From Alopecurus myosuroides (taxonomy: Eukaryota; Streptophyta; Magnoliopsida; Poales; Poaceae), in the NCBI GenBank assembly GCA_028641055.1, contig CM054061.1, positions 113,282,019 through 113,346,018 of the forward strand: 64,000 nucleotides of DNA, written 5' to 3'. The position numbers and the translations under genes are program-made. Below the pieces are notes generated by a model. The model did not search any database. It was given only the letters and a program-made list of their open reading frames with translations, and was not told where the DNA came from. Below are positions 19,903 to 30,909 of this stretch, in pieces (position 1 is the first letter of the stretch; every line of letters begins with the position of its first letter).

Positions 19903-20909
19903 ATGGCAGCCTCCTCGTCAACAGGGACCTCCTCCCTCGGTACTCCTCCTGCTACTCAGCTTACGCGGGAAAACTTCTTGTCATGGCAGGCGCAGGTACT
20001 GCCCACACTCCGCGGTGCACGTGTGATGCGCCTCCTTGAGGGTTCTGAACCAGCCCCTCCCGAGTTCATTGAACATGAGGATTCCAACCAGAAAAAGACG
20101 CAGGTCCCTAATCCTGCCTATGATGTTTGGATTGCCCGTGATCAACAGGTTGTCAGCTACATCGTCAATTCTCTCTCTGAGGAAATTCTCTCTCATGTCT
20201 ATGGATTGGTTCATGCTGCTGAAATCTGGAGTGCCATTCACAACCTGTTCTCCTCGCAATCCAAGTCACGTGTCTCAAATCTTCGTGGTGCCCTTACCAA
20301 CATGAAGAAACAAGACATGACTGCTCAACAGTACATTACAAAGATGAAGGGTTTTGCCTCAGAACTTGCTACTGCTGGAAAAATTGTGGATGAGGATGAA
20401 CTCAAGGACTATATCATGAATGGGCTTGATAGCTCATATAATGGCTTTGTTGCTTCCCTCAAAGTGGTTCCCTCTACTTCTCTCAATGATATGTGCTCTC
20501 AGCTTCTCTCATATGAAAATCGTGATGCTATGCTCTCTAATGCGTCCAATGGTTCCGGGACTACTAGTGGCTCTTTCATGTCCTCTGTCAATGCAGCTCC
20601 TCGGGTTCCGTATGGTGGTGCCGCTAGGCCGTACATGCCTACTCCTCAACCGCAGCAATACACTCCTCCGATGGCTCCTCAACAGTACGCTCCTCCGATG
20701 GCTCCCTATATGCCCTCGGCTCCTTACTACCAGCAGCCACATACCCACCACCCGCCACCTCTGCCACCACCCGCCCCATACACATCCTATTCACCAGCCT
20801 ACCCACCTACACCCTACATGCCTCCCTACAACCCGCACATACCCTACCCAACAACCTACCAGCCCACATACCCGCCACCCTACCCGCAGCCCCCATATAT
20901 GCCCCCCCC
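19903..20909 (+). CDS. Copia Gag, broken at a C8 run
   Basis: Starts at ATG 19903 (MAASSSTGTSSLG). A UBN2-type Gag domain follows (LTRENFLSWQAQVLPTLRGA, then VSNLRGALTNMKKQDMTAQQ, then YIMNGLDSSYNGF). The C-terminal part is a long Pro/Tyr/Thr-rich linker (YMPPYNPHIPYPTTYQPTYP). The frame that carries the zinc knuckle and protease is the next one, and the two frames meet at a run of eight C at 20902-20909, so slippage there is the likely lesion. Read straight through, this frame ends at 21066 with unrelated residues. Gag forms the virus-like particle. Confidence 0.85.
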
Positions 20910-21766
20910 AAACTCGACCACCCCCTCCTCCGCAGCAACCACCACAACAGCAGCGGCCACGTCCCACTCAGAATCATCAAAAACAGCCGCGCAAAGATCG
21001 TCGTGCATCTCCATGGAAAGATGGTGTGTTTTGCCAAATCTGCAAGAAGGAGGGACATCCTGCTGATGAGTGTTGGTGGCGCTATGGTGATGATGATGAT
21101 GAGGACAAACCCCCCAAGGAGACAAAAGGTGCGTATGGAGTTGATACTAATTGGTATGTAGACACTGGTGCCACAAATCATGTCACGGGACAACTCAATA
21201 AGCTTAATGATCATGAACCATATAAGGGAGGTGATCAAGTTAATAATGCTAGTGGACAAGGTATGGACATTGCTAATATTGGTCATTCTGTTTTGCACAC
21301 CCCTGCTAGTTCTCTACATCTTCGTGATATTTTACATGTTCCTGATGCATCCATGAGTTTACTTTCTGCTCATAAACTCAGTCTTGACAATAATTGTTAT
21401 ATGGAAATTCACCCTTTCTTTTTCTTGATTAAGGATCAGGAAACGCACCGCATCATCTTTAAGGGTCCGTGTCATGGTGGCCTCTATCCTCTTGTTCCAG
21501 TTTCGGATCCCAAGCATGCACTGGTCACCACTCAGCCTTCTACCTCTACGTGGCATCGTCGTTTAGGTCATCCATCTTCGTTTATTGTTCAGCAAATTCT
21601 TAGGAAGCATAAACTTTTACATTCCCCAGAAATAAATCCTTACATATGTGATCCATGCCAACGAGCAAAGAGTCATCAGCTACCCTATCCTGTATCCAGT
21701 AGTGTTTCTACTGTTCCTTTGAACAAATATTCTCTGATGTATGGGGTCCAGCTCCTCTCTCCATAA
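20910..21766 (+). pseudogene. Copia zinc knuckle, protease and integrase N-terminus
   Basis: In this frame a CCHC zinc knuckle is visible (CQICKKEGHPADEC), then the aspartic protease active site DTGATNHVTG near 21160, and the integrase HHCC zinc site (WHRRLGHPSS ... CDPCQRAK) near 21551-21670. The frame stops at 21764-21766 shortly before the integrase core. The core continues in another frame, so a second shift lies at about 21722-21740. Confidence 0.85.
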
Positions 21767-24700
21767 GCAAACATGCATATTATGTAAGCTTTATTGATGA
21801 TTTTAGCAAATTTATTTGGATTTATTTGCTTAAAAAACGTTCTGAGGTCTATCAAGTTTTTCTTGATTTCCAACAATATGTTGAACGGCAGTTTGGTCGT
21901 AAAATTCTCACCATGCAAACTGATTGGGGTGGCGAATATGAGAAATTGAACAGTTTCTTTCAACGTGTAGGCATTGTTCATCATGTTTCATGTCCTCATG
22001 CTCATCAACAAAACGGTTCTGCTGAACGCAAACACCGTCACATTGTTGAAGTGGGTCTTGCTCTCCTTGCCAATGCCTCAATGCCTCTTAAATATTGGGA
22101 TGATGCTTTCATCACAGCCACTTTTCTAATCATTATGCTTCCTACAAAAGTCCTAAATTTTGCCACTCCCACTGAAAAACTACTTCAAGTTACACCAAAG
22201 TATGAGTCTCTTCGCATTTTTGGTTGTGCATGTTGGCCCAATCTTCGTCCATATAACAAACACAAACTCTCTTTCCGGTCCAAACAATGTGTTATTCTTG
22301 GTTATAGTCCACGTCATAAAGGAGTAAAATGTCTTGATATAGCCACGGGCCGTGTGTATATTTCTCGAGATGTTGTTTTTGATGAAAATATCTTTCCTTT
22401 TGCATCCCTTAATCCAAATGCGGGTAGACGCTTACGTGATGAAATTCTACTCATCTCTCAACATGATTCATCTACTCCATGTTCGGATAGGGGTGTGCAA
22501 ACTAATGATCATTATTTGCGTCTTGTTCCCACTAATATTATTCCCCAGGTTACTGTTGATACTGCTGCAAATTTGGAGGACTTAGACCCAAACAGCACAT
22601 CAAATGCTACTACTAGTGATTCGCATGAGTCAGGAGGGGACAACGCGGATTCTGAGGATTCGTCTCGGGAATCTGCGTCGGCAACTCCTGTCAGCAGCCG
22701 AGCTGCAACCAGCTCGTCCAGCCTCGACCCGCACTTCTCCTCGTCGACTGTGCGGGCGGGTGACACTACTCCTGCCAGCAGCCCTGACCCGCACTCCACC
22801 TCGTCGCCTGTGCGGTCGGGTGCTGGCCCTGCGTCCGACAGCGGACGCCCGTCGCACTCCGCCTCGACAGCAGTGCCAGGCGGGACGCCCCCTGACTCGA
22901 CAGCGCCTCCTGACTCGACAGCTGTGCCAGGCGGGCCAGGTAATAATGGCTCTAGGACAAGCAATGATGGCACTCATCATGATTCAATGATTACAAATCA
23001 GGACCAAATGTTTACCGATAGCAGCATCCCTATTGCTAATGATGATACTTCTGTGGGGTCTTCTGATTCTGCTAATGATGATGGTTCTGCGGGATTTTCT
23101 CCGGGTGCTGACGATGATCTGCCACCTATTGCTGCCCCACGCACACGTTTACAGCAAGGAATTCGAAAACCTAAATTACCCACAGATGGCACTGTTCCCT
23201 ATGGTAAGAAAGCAAATATTTACAGTGGTAATCTTGTTAAATATGGTTTGCTAACATCCACAGGGGAACCAAAGAATTTGTGTGAAGCACTTAATGATTC
23301 CAAATGGAAACAGGCAATGGATGAAGAATATGATGCACTTATTCGTAATAAAACTTGGCATTTGGTACCACCTACCGCTCGTAAGAATGTCATTGATTGC
23401 AAGTGGGTTTATCGTGTTAAGAAACATGCTGATGGCACTATAGACAGATATAAAGCACGTCTTGTTGCTAAAGGTTTCAAACAACGATACGGTATTGACT
23501 ATGAGGACACTTTCAGTCCAGTTGTCAAGGCTGCTACTATCAGAATTGTTCTTTCTATCTCAGTTTCTCGAGGTTGGAGTTTACGGCAGCTAGATGTGAA
23601 GAACGCGTTCTTACATGGTGTTCTGGAAGAGGAGGTATATATGAAACAACCACCAGGTTTCCAGTCTTCCGCTACTCCACATTATGTTTGCAAACTTGAC
23701 AAAGCATTATATGGTCTGAAGCAAACTCCTCGAGCATGGTACTCTCGTTTAAGCTCAAAATTGCACACTCTTGGTTTTCTTCCATCAAAAGCTGATACAT
23801 CCTTGTTTCTTTACAACAAGTCAGGACTCACTATGTTTCTATTAATATATGTTGATGATATCATTGTTAGTAGTTCATCTGACTCAGCTATTTCAGCATT
23901 GTTACATCACTTGAGCTCAGATTTTGCTCTTAAAGATCTTGGTGATCTACATTATTTTCTGGGTATTGAGGTTCAGAAACAGTCTAGTGGATTGGTCTTA
24001 AGTCAGGAAAAATATGCTACAGACTTATTGGCTCGTGTTGGTATGAGTTCTTGTACACCATGTCCAACCCCCCTTTCCACTACAGAGTCACTTAGGTTGA
24101 CTGATGGATCTCCTCTTGGATCTGAGGATATCACACATTATAGGAGCATTGTTGGAGGTTTACAGTATTTGACCCTAACTCGACCAGATCTTTCTTTCTC
24201 AGTTAACAAGGTCTGTCAGTATCTTCATGTTTCTACTACTGCACATTGGACTGCAGTAAAACGTATTCTGAGGTATATTCAAGGTACAATAAAAATTGGA
24301 CTTACTTTTCAGCAGTCTAGTTCTACTCTTCTCAGTGCCTATTCAGATGCTGACTGGGCAGGTGATTTGGATGATAGATGCTCTACAGGTGGATTTGCTA
24401 TATTTTTTTGTCCTAATCTTGTTTCTTGGAGTGCCAGAAAACAGGCTACTGTGTCAAGGTCAAGTACAGAAGCTGAATACAAGTCTCTAGCCAATGCTAC
24501 TTCTGAATTGATTTGGGTTGAGGCATTAGTTCGAGAGCTTGGTGTTTCTCTCAATGAGAAACCATGCTTATGGTGTGATAATCTTGGTGCTACGTATCTC
24601 TCGGCAAATCCAGTTTTTCATGCTCGCACCAAACATATTGAGATTGATTTCTGCTTTGTTCGAGAACGAGTTTCTAGCAAGCAACTTGACGTTCGGTTCA

Positions 24701-24852
24701 TATCCAGCAAAGATCAAATTGCAGATGGCTTCACAAAAACTTTATGTGTAAAAAAGTTAGATGAGTTTAAACGTAATCTAAACCTCTCCCAGGTTTCGAT
24801 TAAGGGGGGTATTAGAGTTATGTTAGAGTTATACGTATTGGGTATAGGATAG
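21767..24852 (+). CDS. Copia integrase core, reverse transcriptase and RNase H
   Basis: A long frame of about 1,000 residues. The integrase core shows the DDE residues in [12 protein letters not shown] (near 21790), QTDWGGEY (near 21918) and the glutamate of [11 protein letters not shown] (near 22020). A low-complexity Ser/Thr/Asp/Pro-rich hinge follows (22600-23150). The reverse transcriptase follows with [27 protein letters not shown], the [10 protein letters not shown] motif and the catalytic YVDD at about 23850. RNase H is visible as [19 protein letters not shown] and [13 protein letters not shown], then the C-terminal [15 protein letters not shown]. The frame overlaps the 3' LTR by about 40 bases. 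No internal stop is present, in line with a fairly recent insertion. Confidence 0.92.
24800..24809 (+). other. Polypurine tract of the Copia element
   Basis: TTAAGGGGGG ends directly at the first base of the 3' LTR. Confidence 0.85.
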
Positions 24853-24967
24853 TATCCTACCCCAATACGTATCCCTTTGTATTGCCACGACAGGGGTTTT
24901 TCCTGTCTCATATAACACGCAACCGGCGACCCCAACGGGTACGACCGTTGACCCTAACAATCCAACA
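24810..24967 (+). repeat. 3' LTR of the Copia element
   Basis: 158 bp, differing from the 5' LTR at two positions by eye (GGGGC/TTTT near 24896, GTTC/GACC near 24949). It is followed by the target-site copy CATGT. Confidence 0.95.
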
Positions 24968-24972
24968 CATGT

Positions 24973-26106
24973 ATCGTTTTGATGCAGAGATCGGGGAAAA
25001 AGCTCCGTTCGGAAAATATATATAGGAAAAGAGAATATAGTATTAAAAACTACTACACCATTTACCATATTATTTTCAGTAAACGTCCCTTTACCATATT
25101 ATTTTCAGTAATACGGAAAAAACCGCTACAGTATGAGAAACAATTTTTTTAATGTATCGAAAACCACGAAATATTTGAGGGGTCATGGGAGGGAAATTCC
25201 CCGCTTCAGCCTTCGTTATTGACATTCAAGTGGTCTCGTACCTTGCCGCCTACCAGATGGACTTGAACCTAGCGCGTGCGTGCAAGTCGGCGTCGTCGAT
25301 CGCCCGGAGCCCGACACGGTACCACTACCTCGCAAAATCGGCAGTGACAAGATCGAGATCGCGGTCGAGCCGAGCGATGGAAGGCGACGCGGGCATGGTG
25401 GAAAAAAAAACAAGTAACGGCTAGAGAAAGAAAAAACCCACTTACGGGTGGGCCACATGGCAGAAATCTTAATATGGTAGGATACATGCTTTGCACTAAA
25501 AGATAATTATAGAGAACTGTTTTTCAGCACCAAGTTTTCCAGCTTCAGCTAGAGTTGATCCAAGCAGGAGAGATACAGATTGAAGCAACCAAAGAAATAT
25601 AAAACTCCGTGATAAAAGTCCGCCTCGTGGGTTGTGCTGGCACCATTAGAGATGTTGTCATGCATGTTGTTAGAATGTCGACACCCCTGTGTGGAGGCTG
25701 AAGTATACAACACAATGTCTTCTTCGTCGTTTAGAGAAGCCCCCTGGTTATAGTTATGTATACAATTTGTCATACGTGACCACTCAACCTAGTCCCGACG
25801 ATTTAGCAGAGTTCATGTTAAGATTCCATCACCCACTTTCTTACCTAACTTGCAAAAAAGCGATCAACAGTTGCGCTTTCACTCGTCACGAGTTGGATAA
25901 AGAAATCACACCAACTTTTGGCTATGCAAGAGCAAGACAACCTAACTTTTTCCATTCGGGAGTACGAGATAGACACATTATTCACAATTCACATGCACAT
26001 ATATTCGTATCACCAAGTGCACGCCTGTCAACTTTTGTTAGAGAATAGTAGAAGACTTCATTACAGGCCGGCCATTAACTACCAAAATTGCATGTGTAAT
26101 GGACTT
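24973..26106. other. Intergenic stretch downstream of the ZIP gene
   Basis: No gene is recognised. A 22-bp direct repeat around TTTACCATATTATTTTCAG lies at 25062 and 25092. A GC-rich patch at about 25210-25410 has a short minus-strand frame from an ATG at 25396 (MPASPSIARLDRDLDLV) that stops after 24 codons and could be a gene remnant. A zinc-response-type palindrome lies at 25675-25684. Confidence 0.4.
25675..25684. promoter_or_regulatory. ZDRE-like palindrome (downstream of ZIP)
   Basis: ATGTCGACAC matches the zinc-deficiency response element RTGTCGACAY exactly. It lies about 1.6 kb beyond the ZIP stop codon, so any role is uncertain, but only three exact matches were found in the window and all are near the ZIP gene. 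Confidence 0.4.
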
Positions 26107-26122
26107 GACTACCGTTGTAATA

Positions 26123-26695
26123 TAGTAGTTTTTTTTTCTCTTTCTTTGCAAGGTATAGTGGCATTGCTCTCCGTCTTCTCCGTAAAAGAAAGAGAAGAAA
26201 CACTAGCCGTCATCCATCTTCTTCATATTCGTCCTCGCCTTCTCCGGTTCTTGCTTTAGCATTAAGAGAGATGGAAACCTCGGATTTGTGCTCGGTGTTA
26301 TAGTTCGATCATCTCTAATATTAGAGTTTTTTCTACCGACACCGATGTTATATTTGCTATGGAGACACTGTGTGGAATAAGGATAAGACTTTTCTGTCAC
26401 CTCGTTCACGTCGTTGATGGTTATTTTGTCGGTGGCGTTGAGGAGTGCGGGGAATCACCCTTTAATGTTTGACGGCTTCGGCTCTGAGCACTGGTACTTA
26501 GGGGCATGTGCACAAGGATTTCACGGTTGTCATGAACATAGCCAGGTCGCCTTTGGTATGGAGCGGAGATAGCGGCACTTCAACACTGGTTGTTAGGTTG
26601 TGCAAATACCCCGATGTTGTTTTTATTGTATTTAGCCGATTTGTATTTCGGGAGAAACCTTTATGCTTGATCCGGTTCCTTCTTGTGAAAAAAAA
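26123..26695 (+). mobile_element. Non-LTR retroposon (LINE fragment or similar) with A-tail
   Basis: The segment ends in an A-rich tail (GAAAAAAAA, up to 26695). It is bordered by the 16-bp direct repeat GACTACCGTTGT(A/G)ATA at 26107-26122 and 26696-26711, with one mismatch. A long variable-length target duplication plus an A-tail is the mark of target-primed reverse transcription. No reverse-transcriptase frame is present in the 573 bp, so it is either a 5'-truncated LINE, a SINE or a processed RNA copy. Confidence 0.7.
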
Positions 26696-26711
26696 GACTA
26701 CCGTTGTGATA

Positions 26712-27304
26712 CTATCTAAAAAATTAACTTCTAACTCATGCATATAACTTGATCTACATATACATTTTCTCAAGTTACCAAAAAAAGGTGAAATCCTCAC
26801 ATAATGGCGCATATTGTAACAGATTCGATCGAGAAGACACTCGCAATCATAGATATAGCTTAACCTACCTCGATTTACTGGAAGATACGCCCCATACGGG
26901 TTCAAGATTCAACTCGGGAGAGGAGAGAAAGAGGAAAAAGAGCGACGCCTACTAGGGCCCGTCGATTTCGTGATGTGATCCCAGATTCCTCTACTAGTTA
27001 TTTAACCGCACACACAACACACACAGTTACAGGCGGGTTCCGGGTTAACCCCCACCGCCGGTAGTCATTCACCTGGTCCAGTTGTCTCCAGCGTAGCACA
27101 GGTTAGGCTTGCTGACGCGCTTGGCAGGGTCGATGGTCTGATTGGTTCGTGGCATCCTGTCGCGGCAGAGCTTTGTGCTCCTTTCTCTGCCGTGGCAGGT
27201 TGCTGCTCCTCTTGTTGTCTAAGCAGGTGTTCTTTGCGTTCCCTCCACCGTCGTTACACATATGTGCATCAAAAACGTGTTTTTCCTATGTGGAGGACGA
27301 ATCC
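26712..27304. other. 3' flank of the ZIP gene
   Basis: No coding signal is seen. The first 250 bp are AT-rich; from about 27000 the base composition rises in GC towards the gene, in keeping with a 3' untranslated region on the minus strand. I could not place a polyadenylation signal with confidence. Confidence 0.4.
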
Positions 27305-28375
27305 TCATGCCCATATAGCAAGCATGGACATGAGAGCCGTCCCAGCAAGCAAGGAGATGTTCACCATGACCTGCAACCTTCCGTTCTTCTGCACCCGAGG
27401 GTTCATGAAGTCTTCAGCTAGTAGGTCGACGAGGGCCATGTAGTTCAGAATCCCGGCGGCAGCAGCGGTGAGGAGCCCCTCGACGACCAGGGCCCGGGGG
27501 CTATTCTCGTTGTAACCGGAGGATATCCCGATGCCGATCAGCACACCCACCGGCGTGGTGAGTGAGAAGAAGAGCGACATCATCAGGACAGACCCAACGC
27601 GAAGCTTAGCCTGAACAATGCATCCTCCCAGCCCGATCCCTTCAAAGAACTGGTGGAAAGTTAGCGCGATCACGAGCGGTTTGATCGTGCTGGCGCTCTC
27701 CGACGCGCCCAGAGACATGCCGATGATCACCGAGTGCACGATGATCCCCAGCTCCAGCACCTGCGAGATGACGCGGTGCCGGATGAGCTGCGCACCCGCC
27801 GACGACGCCGCGATGGCGGCCGACACCCCGTGGCCGTGGGAGTGACCGCCGGCCGCGTCGTGATGACCCGGCGGCGTGGGCGTGGCCTCCACGTCGTCGA
27901 CCCCGACGGCCGCCGAGGCCTTCTTGGCGTGCGCGGCGCGCTGGAAGTATCCCGTCGCGATGGTGTCGACGACGAGGGTGGCGATGGCCGCCAGCATGGC
28001 GACGAGGCCGGCGAACGGGAACTTCTTCCACGGCCCGTCGACGAGGCACGGCGAGCCCAGCTTGTCGAAGGCGTCCGGGAGGATGTGCACGAAGGCAGTG
28101 GCGAGGATGACCCCCGCCGCGAACGCCTTCACCGCGAAGAAGAGGTCCGTGTCCGGGCTCAGAGCCGGGAACCTCCGCCCGAGCCACGGGATAGCGCTGC
28201 CCGCCGCGCTGGCCACCAGGATGCTCAACACGGCGATGATCTTGAGCTTCAGCGCGCCCGCCTTGTCCTGCTCTTCCCCGCCGGCCTCGCAGTCGCAGTC
28301 GGCGACGGCGAGCAGAGGGAGGGTGGATACGACTACGAGGAGGCACAGGGCGGCGACCTTGAGATCGGCAGCCAT
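27305..28375 (-). CDS. ZIP-family zinc/iron transporter
   Basis: A single uninterrupted frame of 356 residues from ATG 28375 to TGA 27305, the usual length of plant ZIP proteins. A hydrophobic N-terminus (LKVAALCLLVVVSTLPLLAV) is a likely signal peptide, followed by a short Cys-rich acidic segment (DCDCEAGGEEQDKAG). Helices I-III follow (AVKAFAAGVILATAFVHILP), then a cytosolic His-rich variable loop (GHHDAAGGHSHGHG, about residues 182-196) typical of metal-binding loops. The family signature of helices IV-V is complete: HSVIIGMSLGASES, then HQFFEGIGLGGCI, with the transport-path histidines. The C-terminus ends LMSMLAIWA, as in cereal members. ZIP proteins move Zn2+ (some also Fe2+, Mn2+ or Cd2+) into the cytosol, usually across the plasma membrane. 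No lesion is seen. I do not assign a member number; substrate is inferred from family only. Confidence 0.95.
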   Translation of the reverse strand: MAADLKVAALCLLVVVSTLPLLAVADCDCEAGGEEQDKAGALKLKIIAVLSILVASAAGSAIPWLGRRFPALSPDTDLFFAVKAFAAGVILATAFVHILPDAFDKLGSPCLVDGPWKKFPFAGLVAMLAAIATLVVDTIATGYFQRAAHAKKASAAVGVDDVEATPTPPGHHDAAGGHSHGHGVSAAIAASSAGAQLIRHRVISQVLELGIIVHSVIIGMSLGASESASTIKPLVIALTFHQFFEGIGLGGCIVQAKLRVGSVLMMSLFFSLTTPVGVLIGIGISSGYNENSPRALVVEGLLTAAAAGILNYMALVDLLAEDFMNPRVQKNGRLQVMVNISLLAGTALMSMLAIWA

Positions 28376-28444
28376 GTTACTTAGTCCGAGGCAGGAGAAC
28401 GGTGATCAGCATGCCTGCATATGAGAGACGAGATAACACGCACA

Positions 28445-28452
28445 CATATATA
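28445..28452 (-). promoter_or_regulatory. TATA box of the ZIP gene
   Basis: On the minus strand TATATATG lies about 70-77 bp upstream of the ATG. A start near 28415 would leave a leader of about 40 bases. Confidence 0.6.
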
Positions 28453-29063
28453 CAGAACTGCTGGTACAAATCTGTAGTTGAATATTTGTTCAGCTTGTGT
28501 ACAATTAGGTAGCGATGTGAACATAATCCATAGCTAGCGGCGGAACTTCCGTAAGAGCCGGTGATTAACAACCAGTATCGCCCATTCTAGTCAACAGGGA
28601 CAAAATTTCGAGTGGATAGCTCCAAACCAACGATGTACTACTCCTACATAAACTCGAAATTTTTTGAGAGAGAGATGCCAAAAACTTGCCCTTTTATTGA
28701 GAGGGAGAGAGATGCCAAAAACTTACCTAAGATATACTTCTGGTGCATATTCCAGTTCTCCGTCATGTACTCCCAATTAGGTGTTTGATACGTACTTAAA
28801 CTCATCACTTTACCCTTTATATCAATGCACTTACTCAAGTTGATCTCTCATCATTTCTGTCCCCAAGATGCCCACAGCCCACACCCCAGAGCTGTTCACC
28901 GTAATGCACACCTGTTTCTTCCACCACTCGGCTGTAGACAGATGCAGTTTACTGGGTGCTCTTCAACGATTAAAAAGCTTCAGAATGCTTTAACCTGAGC
29001 ATCCAATAGTTTTCTAATCTCAGATTGATTAAGCAGAATTGAAAACTGTAGATGAGATGTGGG

Positions 29064-29073
29064 GTGTCGACAC
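29064..29073. promoter_or_regulatory. Zinc-deficiency response element (ZDRE)
   Basis: GTGTCGACAC matches the palindromic consensus RTGTCGACAY, bound in Arabidopsis by bZIP19 and bZIP23, which switch on ZIP genes when zinc is low. It lies about 690 bp upstream of the ZIP start codon. The equivalent site in the duplicated promoter (32381-32390, GTGTCGGCAC) has one changed base. Confidence 0.7.
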
Positions 29074-29645
29074 AGTGAGGGCAGAAGAGTACCTATCACA
29101 TGAGGTACTTTGAAGATCAAACCATAATTGCATTTGTTTTCTCAGAAGTCGTCTCTTGGTCTCCTGCACTGCGCCGCCCGATGAGCAAGAATGTCGTCAT
29201 TTGTGCAAATCAGGTAATAGTATAAGAGCATCTCCACGGGCACCCCAAACAGGCCCCCAAAGGCCCAATGGGGTCCGGACCAAAAAAACTCGCCGCAGCG
29301 GCACCCTCAAAGGTGTCCACCGCCATATTTGTGTCCGCCCCCCGGTCACCCGCCAAACTTGGGGGGGCTGCATGGGGCGCCGGACATTGTCCGGTCAGCC
29401 GAAAGGCGGCTCCCGCACGTCAGTGACACAAACCGCCCCAGGCAGTTTAAAGGCGACATGGCAGCATGCCGATGAGGCCGCGCACGGGACGCGACTGCCC
29501 GCCAGGCGATGTGTACTCCAGGGGACGCTCGGCTGGCCGCCAGATGACGCCGCCATGTGCTCCGGCGCGTGCACCGATGCGTCCTCGCTCGTTTCCCGCC
29601 CACCCGTCGCTTCCCGCGCCATCGTTTCGCGCCCATAGAGTCGGC

Positions 29646-29652
29646 TATAAAA
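29646..29652 (+). promoter_or_regulatory. TATA box inside the Harbinger-like element
   Basis: TATAAAA about 100 bp upstream of the ATG at 29749 of the internal gene remnant. Confidence 0.5.
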
Positions 29653-29748
29653 TGCACCGAACCTTTGACGCACTTGGCACTCGCCATCGCCGCCACACTC
29701 GCCATTGCCACACGCTTCTCTACGCGAATCTCCACTCCACCCAAGACC

Positions 29749-30661
29749 ATGCCGCATCGGCTCCATACCAGCTGGGTGACGTTCACCCAACAGGCGGCGC
29801 ACCGTGGCCTGAACCCGCCGCCACAGAACGGCAGCAGCGACGACGACAGTGATGACGAGTTCCATTGGCAGGAGGAGCCGGTGGAGCCAATGGAGCCGGA
29901 GCTGCCGCCGCAGGAGGAGGAGGAGGCAGCGCAGCAGCAGCAGCCCGAGCCGGTGGAGGAGGCCGAGCCCGAGCAGCCGGAGGAGGCCGAGCCCGAGCAG
30001 CAGCACCCTCTGCTCTGGCCCGACCAGGTCGTGGCCTACAACCCTTTCGCCCATGACGCAACGAGGAGTCGCTCCGCCGGGTCCGCGCTGGCTTGGAGGA
30101 GGCGGAGGCAGCGGCCGAGGATGCCGCTATTCGGGCATGCCTGGAGACCGCCCGGAGGGAGGAGTATGCTCGCGCCCTCGTAGACGCCGTGCGCCAGGTG
30201 TATGAGCAGCTCAACGCCAATGTGGTGTCCGATGAGCAGCAGCCCTCGTCGCGTGGTTGGTGGGCGAGTCTGCCTCATTCATGGTCGCCCCGCGTGCAAC
30301 CCACAGGAGTTGAACGCCGCGCGGGCAAGACGAGAGGCGATGCAGGCTGCCCAGAGCGACGTGGACAAGCGTACCGCGCCCGCGTCGAGGACGCCTTCCG
30401 TCGGTACCGCCAAGCTAAGGCGTTGGATGACAAGACGCGACGGCGGAACGAGCCAGCGTGCGCCGGCGCTCAAAGCATGCGCAATTGCACCGGATGCGGC
30501 TGGAGGGCATGGCGGAGAGGCGCTGGCTCGCTCAGGTGACGAACCCATCGCCAAGCTCTCCGTCGTTCTACGCCGAGAACGACGACGAGGCTGGCACCTC
30601 CAACATGGCGGTCGATGACGACGAAGAGAAGGACGACGACGACGAGGAGGAGGCCGTCTAG
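29749..30661 (+). pseudogene. Broken acidic/Gln-rich protein of the Harbinger-like element
   Basis: Starts MPHRLHTSWVTFTQQAAHRG at 29749, followed by a Ser/Asp cluster and a long Glu/Gln/Pro-rich stretch (repeated EEAEPEQ). After LLWPDQVVAYNPFAHD (near 30055) the sensible frame changes: EEAEAAAEDAAIRACLETA lies in another frame (30093 onward). The C-terminal acidic end (DDDEEKDDDDEEEAV, stop at 30659-30661) lies in a third. At least three frameshifts are needed to link these parts. I do not recognise a domain and give no function. Confidence 0.55.
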
Positions 30662-30909
30662 GATAGTTTTAGGTTAGTTTTACATTTGCTGTCGTAGTTT
30701 AAATTCAAATGTAATCGTTGAAATGAAATTTTGTGTCTACGCCCACAAGATGTTTTTTTCTACACCAATTAGATAGCTGGTCCGAATTGGAGGGTGCCGC
30801 TGCAGAACCGGCCCATCAAATAATCAGACACGGGTCCGGCACACCCTAAAGAGGTCCAATTGAGGGGTGTGGGACACGAAAATAGTGGGTACCGGTGGAG
30901 ATGCTCTAA

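Larger units (their letters stand above)
19325..24967 (+). mobile_element. Copia LTR retrotransposon with very short LTRs
   Basis: Two 158-bp LTRs (19325-19482 and 24810-24967) end in CCAACA. They are flanked by the 5-bp repeat CATGT (19320-19324 and 24968-24972). Between them lie a PBS, gag, protease, integrase, reverse transcriptase and RNase H in Copia order on the plus strand, and a polypurine tract. By eye the LTRs differ at two positions (about 1.3%), roughly 0.5 million years at 1.3e-8 per site per year. Two frameshifts break the polyprotein. Both LTRs begin TATTAG instead of the usual TG. Confidence 0.95.
28376..29225 (-). promoter_or_regulatory. ZIP promoter region (copy A)
   Basis: The 850 bp upstream of the ZIP start contain the TATA box, an exact ZDRE palindrome at 29064-29073 and a one-mismatch version (ATGTCGTCAT) at 29191-29200. 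Most of the stretch is duplicated at 31106-32530 in the same orientation. A short direct repeat, GAGAGATGCCAAAAACTT, occurs at about 28669 and 28708. The region ends where a Harbinger-like element is inserted at a TAA. Confidence 0.7.
29226..30906 (+). mobile_element. PIF/Harbinger-like element with an internal gene remnant
   Basis: The element starts GAGCATCTCCACGGG and ends with the inverse TGGAGATGCTC. It is flanked by the 3-bp repeat TAA (29223-29225 and 30907-30909), as expected for the PIF/Harbinger group. No DDE transposase is present. It carries a TATA box at 29646 and a broken ORF for an acidic, Gln/Glu-rich protein, so it is a non-autonomous element with an accessory gene. Confidence 0.8.

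Noticed and set aside
26498..26955. Short frames of 70-135 codons on both strands
   Set aside because: They overlap the non-LTR insertion and its flank, have no motif, and conflict with each other.
27642..28424. Long open frames on both strands over the ZIP gene
   Set aside because: They are shadows caused by the high GC of the ZIP coding sequence. Only the minus frame 27305-28375 has the family motifs.
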